From Streptomyces sp. G44 (GTDB lineage: Bacteria; Actinomycetota; Actinomycetes; Streptomycetales; Streptomycetaceae): a stretch of DNA of 43,644 nt. Shown one piece after another: positions 32,454 to 39,343 of this stretch (positions within the stretch are counted from its first letter, which is position 1; the number at the start of each line of letters is the position of its first letter). Position numbers and translations under genes: made by a program. The notes under the pieces were generated by a model. It saw only the letters and a list, made by a program, of their open reading frames with translations. It was not told where the DNA came from and made no database searches. The stretch lies in NCBI RefSeq assembly GCF_016905445.1, contig NZ_JAFEXF010000047.1:1-43644 (forward strand), in the 5' to 3' direction.

Positions 32454-32555
32454 TTCTGTCATTTCCGGACCTTGTCGCTCCGGGGCACCTCTTCCCCCGA
32501 CGGAAATCACCGTCGGCTCAGGACCCCGAACCGCACGAGCAACGAGGAGCCCCAC

Positions 32556-32894
32556 ATGACCGCCACCGCCACCGCCACCATCACCACCCCCGCCGCTCCG
32601 GCCGCCAACGCCGTCACCCCCGCCGAGAAGACCGGCGCCCGCACCCCCGAGGCGGCCGGTGTGATCGAGAACGCCCGCGAGCGCATCGACGCGCTCGACG
32701 ACCGCATCATCGGCCTCGTCCAGGAACGGATGGCCGTGTCGGCCGTGATCCAGGAGGCGCGGATCACCTCGGGCGGGCGCCGCGTGAACCTCTCCCGGGA
32801 GATGGAGATCCTCGCCCACTACAGGGACGCGCTGGGCAAGCCCGGCACGACACTCGCGATGACGCTCCTGGAGCTGAGCCGGGGCCGCGTCTGA
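32556..32894 (+). CDS. Chorismate mutase, AroQ class
   Basis: 112 aa from ATG 32556 with GAGGAG upstream. After a 38-residue Thr/Ala-rich N-terminus (MTATATATITTPAAPAANAV) comes a single AroQ helix bundle: ENARERIDALDDRIIGLVQE, then RMAVSAVIQEARITSGG and VNLSREMEILAHY, with the Arg residues that grip the two chorismate carboxylates and the REMEI helix. It converts chorismate to prephenate, the branch point to Phe and Tyr. There is no fused prephenate dehydratase or DAHP synthase, so it is a monofunctional enzyme, possibly activated by a partner. Its Phe/Tyr-type leader fits its pathway position. Confidence 0.93.
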   Translation: MTATATATITTPAAPAANAVTPAEKTGARTPEAAGVIENARERIDALDDRIIGLVQERMAVSAVIQEARITSGGRRVNLSREMEILAHYRDALGKPGTTLAMTLLELSRGRV

Positions 32895-33475
32895 GCCCCG
32901 CCGCGAGGCACCCGCGGACTGCGCGGGGCGGTCCGCGACTGCGGATCTCGGACCTCGGACTGCGGGCCTCGGACTGCGGGCCTCGGACTGCGGGCCTCGG
33001 GCCTCGGACTGCGGACCTGAGTTCGGATCATTCTCACCCGTACGGCGCGTGACCGGTCCCGGGCGGGCTTCGTTGGTCCCGATGTCCGTGCCAGCCAGGG
33101 GCGGGCCCGTAAAAACCACGCGTGGCTCCGCTGGGGCGATGAGGCGTGCGGATCCGTACGGATCATGTCGTACGCCGTGGGACCTCGCTCCAGTGATGTG
33201 ACCGGACGGCAGGGGACAGCAGCCCGGTCACCCAAGAGAACGGTCGGCTCCGGGGACGCCCGGGGCCGACCGGCCTCCATCCCGAGCAGTCGGCTTCCGT
33301 TGTTCCCCAGTCCCTGCCGTCGCGCCTCTCACAGCAGGTCGGCCCGTCCGGAATCCCCCCGGTCGACCCCGACCGCCCCGACCGCCCCGATCGCCTCGGA
33401 TCTCTTCTCCTGGACGTGGTCGAAACAGATGTGGTCCGAACGGTTGCGTCCCCGACAGGCTTCCAGGCAGTCGGC
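32895..33475. repeat. Intergenic region with 14-bp tandem repeats and a 14-bp palindrome
   Basis: About 580 bases without a supported gene. From 32936 to 33020 lie repeats built of CGGACTG and CGGGCCT (14-bp unit, about five imperfect copies). At 33151-33164 is the perfect palindrome GATCCGTACGGATC, operator-like, but no promoter next to it could be assigned. At 33355-33400 short CCGACCGCC repeats occur. The region lies between the ends of two converging transcription units, so spacer DNA is the default reading. Confidence 0.6.
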
Positions 33476-34186
33476 CTACAGCTTCTCGAGCTTGGCGATC
33501 TGCGCGTCCACGATCTTCTCCGAGACGCCGAACTCCTTCGGCTTGAGCAGGTTGATCGAGTAGAACGCCGCGAGCGTCGAGCCGCTGCGCACCACCGTGA
33601 AGCTCATCGGCGTCTTCTGGCCCTCGATGAAGCCCACGACCTTGTACGAGACCGCCTCGTCGCCCGACTTAGGGGCGGGCAGGGCCGCGACGTCGCGGTA
33701 CTTGGAGCCGACGTGCTCGTACGCCTTGCACTTCCGCGTGGCCGTACGGAGGCCGTCCATGACCTTCTCCGCGCCGTCCTGCTCATGGGCGAGCAGCGCG
33801 AGCGTGGTGATCGTGCCGTCCAGTTCGTCGGGGCCGCTCAGGGTCCGGCCGACGCGGGCCTTCGACGCCGGGTCGCTGGCGAACATGAACATGTTCGCGA
33901 GCGGCTGGCAGGCGACCGGGTCGGCGTCCACGGTCTCCGCGGGCATGTCCGCCGCGGAGAGCTTCTCGACCTTGTAGCCCTTGAGGTCGCCCTTGGCGAG
34001 CACCGCCTTCTCCAGGTCGCCGGCGGACAGCACGACCGGCTTCTTGGCGGACGGCTTCGAGCCTTGCGCGGACTTGGCCGGTTCCGACGGCTTCTTGCCG
34101 TCGTCGTCGCTGCCACACGCTGCGGTCAGACCCAGCGCGACCGTCACGGACGCGGCCACGAGGGCCCGAGACACAGATGACTTCAC
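33476..34186 (-). CDS. Secreted lipoprotein, paralogue of the next gene
   Basis: 236 aa from GTG 34186, chosen because MKSSVSRALVAAS aligns with MKSAVSRVVVAVS of the neighbour and AGGAAA lies just upstream; an ATG seven codons earlier is possible. Signal peptide ends in the lipobox LTAAC, then a Lys/Ser/Pro linker. Shared blocks with the neighbour: LEKAVLAKGDLKGYKVEK, DPVACQPLA, the Cys in TRKCKAYEHVG and GDEAVSYKV. The pair of Cys residues outside the lipobox may form a disulfide. Surface-anchored sensor or binding domain is likely; function unknown. Confidence 0.82.
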   Translation of the reverse strand: MKSSVSRALVAASVTVALGLTAACGSDDDGKKPSEPAKSAQGSKPSAKKPVVLSAGDLEKAVLAKGDLKGYKVEKLSAADMPAETVDADPVACQPLANMFMFASDPASKARVGRTLSGPDELDGTITTLALLAHEQDGAEKVMDGLRTATRKCKAYEHVGSKYRDVAALPAPKSGDEAVSYKVVGFIEGQKTPMSFTVVRSGSTLAAFYSINLLKPKEFGVSEKIVDAQIAKLEKL

Positions 34187-34324
34187 GTTTCCTACCTTCA
34201 TTCGCACGGCGCGGGTGACACACCCACGCCGAGGCGAAATGAAAGCCGCAAACTCGCCAACTTTGCCAGCGATTTGCGTAACGATCGGAAACCGCCGAAA
34301 AGGTTGTACGGACCGCGCGGGAAA

Positions 34325-35245
34325 TCAGAGCTTGTCGAGCTGCGCGCGCACGATCACGGCCGCCACCTTCGGGTCCTCGTCCGCCTTGGGTGTGCTGACG
34401 CCCTCCATGCCGTTCCGCTCGGCCTCCCTGTCGCGCTGGACGCCCTCGGGGTCGTACAGGTTCGAGGCGTCGAAGACCGCGAGTGTGCCGCCGTCGCGGA
34501 CCACCGTGACGGTGCGCCGGGTCACGAACTCACCCGTGGGGTGGGCGAGCTTGTACGAGACCGCCTCGTCGCCCGAGTTCGACGGGCTCTGCTTGTTCGA
34601 TTGGCTCGGCTTGTTCGGCTTGTTCGGTGTGGGCAGTGGCCTGACGCCGAAGTAGCGGTGGGTGCCAACGCGGAAGGTGGCGCACTTCTTCGACTTCGAC
34701 GCCGCGCGCAGGTCCGCCATGAGGCTCTTCGCGTCGGCGTCGGCATAGGAGGACAGTCCGACGCGGGTGGTCGTGGAGTCCTTGTCGTCGGTTCCGGTGA
34801 GGGTGCGGCTGACGTGGGCCTTCGGCTTCTGCGAGGTGCCGGTGTCGGAGCCGGAGCCGGAGCCGCTGCCGGAGCCGGACCCGAGGAGGGCCGCGAGCGG
34901 GGCGCACACCGCGGGGTCGGTCTTCCCGGCCTCCGGACCCGGAACCCCGTCGGCACCGGGGCCCTCGGCATCACCCGGGTCCCCGTTATCACCGGTCTTA
35001 CCGGTCTCACCGGTCTCACCGGAGGCCTCGCCGCCTTCCGGTTTCTCCACCTTGTAGCCCTTGACGTCCCCCGCGGCCAGGGCCGCCTTCTCCAGCCGGC
35101 CGGCCGCGCCGCCGCCCTCCGCGGAACCCGCGCCCGGCTTCGCCGGCTTCTTGCCGTCGTCGCCGCTTCCGCCGCACGCCGCCGTCGCCCCGAGAGCGGC
35201 CACGATCGACACGGCCACCACGACCCGCGACACAGCTGACTTCAC
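34325..35245 (-). CDS. Secreted lipoprotein with low-complexity insertions, paralogue of the previous gene
   Basis: 306 aa from GTG 35245, with GGGGGAAAG upstream. Lipobox GATAAC. Core blocks match the downstream paralogue (LEKAALAAGDVKGYKVEK, DPAVCAPLA, VRTV-type strands, GDEAVSYKL), but three extra tracts are inserted: a collagen-like GETGETGKTGDNGDPGD (about residue 75), a (SG)n run in LLGSGSGSGSGSGS (about 130) and a PNKPNKPSQSNKQSPSN run (about 215). Each is coded by a short DNA repeat. This is the upstream member of the tandem pair, 138 bases from the other, so they may be co-transcribed. Function unknown. Confidence 0.82.
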   Translation of the reverse strand: MKSAVSRVVVAVSIVAALGATAACGGSGDDGKKPAKPGAGSAEGGGAAGRLEKAALAAGDVKGYKVEKPEGGEASGETGETGKTGDNGDPGDAEGPGADGVPGPEAGKTDPAVCAPLAALLGSGSGSGSGSGSDTGTSQKPKAHVSRTLTGTDDKDSTTTRVGLSSYADADAKSLMADLRAASKSKKCATFRVGTHRYFGVRPLPTPNKPNKPSQSNKQSPSNSGDEAVSYKLAHPTGEFVTRRTVTVVRDGGTLAVFDASNLYDPEGVQRDREAERNGMEGVSTPKADEDPKVAAVIVRAQLDKL

Positions 35246-35429
35246 GATCTTTCCCCCATGTGTTCCCGACCTGACCGGGTTCCGGCCCAGCCCCGGTCCA
35301 GCCCCCGGTCCGGGGCCGATCCGGTTCCGGTCCGGTCCCGCTCACGGCCGTCTCGTACGTGCGCGGTCACTCGCACCACTTCTACGACGGAAGAAGATCG
35401 CTTCCGGTTCCGCTTCGGGCACCGGTCAC

Positions 35430-35520
35430 CCGGCACCCGCCACCCGGCCCCCGGCAACCGCCACCCGCCACCCGGCCCCCGGCAACCGGCACCCGGCACC
35501 GGGCACCCGGCACCGAGCAG
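35430..35520. repeat. Degenerate CCACCCGGC/CGGCACCCG tandem repeats
   Basis: The 288 bases between the lipoprotein gene and the small membrane protein gene hold no supported gene. Most of the right half is repeats of CACCCG, CCCCCGGCAACCG and GGCACCCGG types. Confidence 0.8.
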
Positions 35521-35533
35521 GTGATGCCCCCGA

Positions 35534-35899
35534 TCACCACCCCCAGATCCAGAACCGGAACGGACTGAGCAGCGCGATCGCCAGCGCCATGCCGCCAATC
35601 ACGATCACCACGCTCAGCACCCGGCGGCGGCGCTCGGAGCGCGGATCGCGGCGCGGGCCCGTGGGCGCCGCGCGCCAGTCGTCGGGCCGCCACCGCACGG
35701 GCTCGTCGTGACGCTTGGCGCGCCGACGGCGCAACCGCCCCCGGCGCTCGGCCTCTTGGCGCGCGGCCTCCTCGTCGAGGCGCCGTAACCTTTCGGCCAC
35801 CATGCGGGCCCGTGCGGACGGTTCCTTCGGTGCCGTCGAGCGGATCTCCCGCTCGCTGTCCTTCTCGAACTGCTCCCACACCTCGTCGGGTATGGCCAA
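35534..35899 (-). CDS. Small basic membrane-anchored protein
   Basis: 121 aa from TTG 35899 (M-AIPDEVWEQFEKDSEREIR), chosen because GGAGGG lies 7 nt upstream and the upstream frame is unconserved-looking Gly-rich sequence. An acidic/basic helical stretch (ARARMVAERLRRLDEEAARQ) likely forms a coiled coil, followed by a very basic RRGRLRRRRAKRH and a single C-terminal membrane segment VLSVVIVIGGMALAIALLS. Orientation: N-terminus inside, tail-anchored. No known family. It is divergent from the LAETG surface protein. Confidence 0.72.
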   Translation of the reverse strand: MAIPDEVWEQFEKDSEREIRSTAPKEPSARARMVAERLRRLDEEAARQEAERRGRLRRRRAKRHDEPVRWRPDDWRAAPTGPRRDPRSERRRRVLSVVIVIGGMALAIALLSPFRFWIWGW

Positions 35900-36037
35900 C
35901 GGTCTTCCCTCCCTGTGCCTCTCCGGCGCTTCCCCGGACCGAGCCCCTCCGCGCCCTCCGCACCCTCCGGTCCCCCCGACTGCCGCCCCCATCACCCCCC
36001 ATCACCCCCTCAAACGGGGGCAGTTCTACGGCACCCC

Positions 36038-36071
36038 GTCACAGCGACACAAGCGCTGTGACGCAGGTCAC
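36038..36071 (+). promoter_or_regulatory. Inverted repeat and Crp-like site upstream of the LAETG protein
   Basis: GTCACAGCG (36038-36046) and CGCTGTGAC (36054-36062) form a perfect 9-bp inverted repeat. Overlapping it, GTGACGCAGGTCAC (36058-36071) fits the Streptomyces Crp consensus GTG-N6-GNCAC exactly. The start codon is 147 bases further on; in between lies a TCCGCGGC/GCCGCGGA hairpin near 36150. The 318-base gap 35900-36217 has no gene. Confidence 0.5.
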
Positions 36072-36217
36072 CTACGAAATCCGCGTGAGCGAGGACAACC
36101 ATTTACAGGGATCGCAGGTCATGCATGCAGTAACACCCGCAACATCCGCGGCCCCGCCGCGGAGACTTCCCTTTCCGCGCTGCCGACCGGGCGGCGCGCC
36201 GGACTTTATGAGGTCTC

Positions 36218-37303
36218 ATGAAGCTTCGCCGTGCCATGGCAGCAGCGGCCGCCACGGCTGTCGTGGCGCCGCTGGCGCTCCTGTCCGCGCCGGCCGCGTT
36301 CGCGGCCGAGGGATCCGCCTCCACGAGCACGACCACCGACGCGCCCAAGCAGCCCCCCGCGCCGACACAGGACGCGACCCAGGATCCGCCGAAGGACCCG
36401 ACGCAGAAGCCCACCGAGAAGACTCCTCTGCCGAAGCCTCCGGCCGAGAAGCCGACGAAGCCGACGAAGCCCACGACCCCCACGAAGCCGCCGACGCCGT
36501 CGAAGCCGGGCGGGACCGCGGAGGACGAGGACAACGGCGAGGACAACGGCGAGGACGAGGGCACGAAGCAGCCGGCCGAGTGCGAGGTCGCGGACGACAG
36601 CGTCCAGGACCCCGACTCCGTACTGGAGATCGAACTCTCCGGCCTGCCCGACAAGATCGTCGCGGGCAGCGGCTGGCACCCGTTCGAGCTGTCCGCCACC
36701 AACCCCACCGACGAGCCGCTCGGCGAGGTCGAGTGGACCGTGTTCGTGAACAACAAGTCGAAGGCCGCCGTGCAGCAGAGCTGGCTGCGGAAGTACGCCA
36801 CGCTCCAGTACCGCGACCCCGAGACCGACGCGTGGAAGTCGATCAAGGAGGGCCACGGCGGCCTCGCCTTCGACGTCATCGACCTCGACGCCGAGGAGAC
36901 GGCCGACATCGAGCTGCGGCTGAGCATCAACGCCAAGGCCCCGGCCGGCAAGGCCTACGCGATCGGCCTCGGTGACTACGTGGACTCCGAGCTGGACTGC
37001 ACGCGCAACTCCTTCTCGTACAAGCCGCTGACGATCCGCAAGTCCGGCGACGAGGGCGAGCACCCGGGCACGCCGAAGCCGAAGCCGACCCTGACGCCGA
37101 CCGCGGAGCCCTCGGCGACGCCGTCCGCGACCGCGGCGCCGCAGCCGCAGGGCACCGCCGACGGCCCGGTGAACGGCAGCCTCGCCGAGACCGGCTCCAG
37201 CTCCGCGCTGCCGGCCATCGGGCTCGTCGGCGGCGCCGCCGTGGTCGTCGGTGCGGGCGCGGTGTTCGTCGTACGTCGCCGCAAGAGCGACACCGCCGCG
37301 TAA
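36218..37303 (+). CDS. Sortase-anchored cell-surface protein (LAETG signal)
   Basis: 361 aa from ATG 36218 (GAGGT 4 nt upstream). Signal peptide MKLRRAMAAAAATAVVAPLA with cleavage after AFA. Residues about 45-110 are a Pro/Lys/Thr wall-spanning tract (PTKPTKPTTPTKPPTPSKPG), then an acidic DEDNGEDNGEDEG run and a globular domain (about 125-270) with two Cys residues (AECEVADD and SELDCTRN). A second Pro/Thr linker leads to LAETG (322-326), a hydrophobic helix and the RRRKSDTAA tail. LAxTG is the class E sortase motif used in Streptomyces. The globular domain is of unknown function. Terminator at 37329-37362. Confidence 0.93.
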   Translation: MKLRRAMAAAAATAVVAPLALLSAPAAFAAEGSASTSTTTDAPKQPPAPTQDATQDPPKDPTQKPTEKTPLPKPPAEKPTKPTKPTTPTKPPTPSKPGGTAEDEDNGEDNGEDEGTKQPAECEVADDSVQDPDSVLEIELSGLPDKIVAGSGWHPFELSATNPTDEPLGEVEWTVFVNNKSKAAVQQSWLRKYATLQYRDPETDAWKSIKEGHGGLAFDVIDLDAEETADIELRLSINAKAPAGKAYAIGLGDYVDSELDCTRNSFSYKPLTIRKSGDEGEHPGTPKPKPTLTPTAEPSATPSATAAPQPQGTADGPVNGSLAETGSSSALPAIGLVGGAAVVVGAGAVFVVRRRKSDTAA

Positions 37304-37328
37304 GACACAGCGGCACCTGATCACGCGG

Positions 37329-37362
37329 AAGGACCTGCGCTCGGAGGGGGGCGCAGGTCCTT
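37329..37362. terminator. Terminator between the LAETG protein and the GMC oxidoreductase
   Basis: AAGGACCTGCGC (37329-37340) and GCGCAGGTCCTT (37351-37362), perfect 12-bp stem with 10-nt loop, followed by TTACGTGT. Confidence 0.85.
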
Positions 37363-37404
37363 ACGTGTATCCGGCCCCGCGCCGCCGCCCTCCCTCACAT
37401 CCCG

Positions 37405-39291
37405 CTACTTCTCGGGCGCCGCCGACGGTGCCGTCGAGGGTGCCGTCGAGGGTGCCGTCGAGGGTGATGTCGGCGGTGCCACCGGCGGCACCACCGGTAT
37501 CCCCAGGAACGGCAGCTTCAGCGCGCCGAAGGCGTCCGCCGGAACGGCCGGGGTCTTCGGTTCCACGGCCGCGAGCCGCTCGTAGGGCCTGCCCTGCGCC
37601 GGACGCGGGTCCTCGCCGCCCTTGTTGGGCCAGAACGACATCGCCCGCTCGGCCTGCGCGGTGATCGTCAGGGACGGGTTCACGCCGAGGTTCGCGGAGA
37701 CCGCCGAGCCGTCGACGACCGATATGCCCGGGTGGCCGTAGAGCCGGTGGTAGGGGTCGATGACGCCGGTCGCGGCGGAGTCGCCGATGGGGCAGCCGCC
37801 GAGGAAGTGGGCGGTCAGCGGAGTACCCATCAGCTCGCCGATGTTCGAACCCGCGAAGCCGTTGATCTCCTGGGCCAGGAGCGTCGCCGCGCGCGTGGCC
37901 TCGGGGATCTGGTCGGGGTTCGGCGCGCCGTGGCCCTGGCGGGCGGTGAGCAGGCCCTTCCCGAGGCCCTTCTCCTTGCGGTACGTCGTCAGGGAGTTGT
38001 CCAGCGACTGCATGACCAGGCCGATGATGGTCCGTTCCGACCAGCGCCGGTTGGAGAGCGAACGGAGCAGGAGCGAGGGGTGGCGCGCCACGTTGCCGAA
38101 CCAGCCGGCGACCCGCGCCCTGCCTCCCTTCGCGCTGTACGGGACCTGGAGCACCGTCAGGCTGCCCATCGCGTTGGACTTCTTGCCGTAGCGGACGGGC
38201 TCGATGTGCGTGGTCGCGTTCGGGTGGATCGACGAGGTGATGGCGACGCCCTTGGTGAAGTCGACCCGCTTCGCGCCGTGCCGCTTGCGGTAGCGGCGGT
38301 CCGTGGTCTGGGCGCCCACCAGCGCCTCGGAGTTGGTGCGGGTCAGTGTGCCGAGGCGCGGGGAGACACGCGGCAGCAGGCCGCTGTCCTTCATGCGGTG
38401 CAGCAGGGTCTGCGTGCCGTACGTACCGGCGGCGACGACGACCTTGCGGGCCGTGAACACCCGCCCCCTGCCCTTGCGCTTGTCGTCGGTGGGCAGGGTG
38501 GCGACGGCGAAACCGCCCCGCGAGTCCTCGGTGACGGCGACGACCGACGTCATCGGATGGATGACCGCGCCGGCCCTCTCCGCGAGGTAGAGGTAGTTCT
38601 CGTTGAGGGTGTTCTTCGCGCCGTGCCGGCAGCCGGTCATGCACTGGCCGCACTCGGTGCAGGCCCGCCGCGCGGGGCCCGCGCCGCCGAAGTAGGGGTC
38701 GGGGACCTCGCCGCCGGGCCGGGTCGTCGACGTGCCGTCCGCGTCGTCCTTGTCGCCGAAGAAGACGCCGACGGGCGCCATGTGGAAGCTGTCCCCCACG
38801 CCCATCGCCTCGGCGGTCGCCTTCAGGTGGACGTCGGAGGGCGTCGTCGTCGGGTTGAGCCGCACGCCGAGCATGCGCTTGGCCTGCTCGTAGTACGGAC
38901 GCAGCTCGCCCTGCCAGTCCGTGATGTCCTTCCACTGCGGGTCGTCGAAGAACGCGGCGGGCGGTACGTAGAGCGTGTTGGCGTAGTTCAGTGAGCCGCC
39001 GCCGACCCCGGCGCCCGCGAGGACCATGACGTTGCCGAGCAGGTGGATGCGCTGGATGCCGAACAGGCCGAGGGCCGGGGCCCAGAGGTAGTTCTTCAGG
39101 TCCCAGGAGTTCTTGGGCAGCGTCGCGCGCGTGAAGCGCCGTCCTGCTTCGAGCACACCGACGCGGTATCCCTTCTCCGTCAGGCGCAGCGCGGACACCG
39201 CGCCGCCGAAGCCGCTGCCTACGACGATGACGTCGTAGTCGTACGACGCGTCGTCACCCGCCTGGTTCCGGACAGAGCTCTCCTGTGACAT
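37405..39291 (-). CDS. GMC-family FAD oxidoreductase, cholesterol-oxidase-like
   Basis: 628 aa. FAD-binding Rossmann motif DVIVVGSGFGGAVSALRLTE then LEAGRRF (residues about 20-55). C-terminal GMC half contains GSNIGELMGTPLTAHFLGG and VVDGSAVSANLGVNPSLTI. A Cys cluster CTECGQCMTGCRHGAKNT (from about residue 209) has C-x2-C-x2-C-x3-C spacing; a metal or cluster site is possible. It oxidises an alcohol, sterol-like or other, with FAD; no secretion signal is seen. The last 30 residues are a repeat of SPSTAPSTAPSTAPSAAP coded by three 12-bp repeats (about 37430-37470). It is 52 nt downstream of the SSADH gene on the same strand. Confidence 0.9.
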   Translation of the reverse strand: MSQESSVRNQAGDDASYDYDVIVVGSGFGGAVSALRLTEKGYRVGVLEAGRRFTRATLPKNSWDLKNYLWAPALGLFGIQRIHLLGNVMVLAGAGVGGGSLNYANTLYVPPAAFFDDPQWKDITDWQGELRPYYEQAKRMLGVRLNPTTTPSDVHLKATAEAMGVGDSFHMAPVGVFFGDKDDADGTSTTRPGGEVPDPYFGGAGPARRACTECGQCMTGCRHGAKNTLNENYLYLAERAGAVIHPMTSVVAVTEDSRGGFAVATLPTDDKRKGRGRVFTARKVVVAAGTYGTQTLLHRMKDSGLLPRVSPRLGTLTRTNSEALVGAQTTDRRYRKRHGAKRVDFTKGVAITSSIHPNATTHIEPVRYGKKSNAMGSLTVLQVPYSAKGGRARVAGWFGNVARHPSLLLRSLSNRRWSERTIIGLVMQSLDNSLTTYRKEKGLGKGLLTARQGHGAPNPDQIPEATRAATLLAQEINGFAGSNIGELMGTPLTAHFLGGCPIGDSAATGVIDPYHRLYGHPGISVVDGSAVSANLGVNPSLTITAQAERAMSFWPNKGGEDPRPAQGRPYERLAAVEPKTPAVPADAFGALKLPFLGIPVVPPVAPPTSPSTAPSTAPSTAPSAAPEK

Positions 39292-39312
39292 CGACTCTCC
39301 TCGTTGAGAACG

Positions 39313-39343
39313 GGCGCGCGGTTCCCCGCGCCCCTTCGGGGCG
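39313..39343 (-). repeat. Dispersed Streptomyces intergenic repeat, copy 2
   Basis: Minus-strand core AAGGGGCGCGGGGA followed by ACCGCGCG, directly 3' of the SSADH stop. It shares its core with copy 1 at 903-935 and contains the hairpin GCGCCCC-TTC-GGGGCGC. Confidence 0.6.

Noticed and set aside
33880..33900. GAAC...GTTC inverted pair resembling a LexA box
   Set aside because: It lies inside the lipoprotein coding sequence and the spacing does not match GAAC-N4-GTTC.
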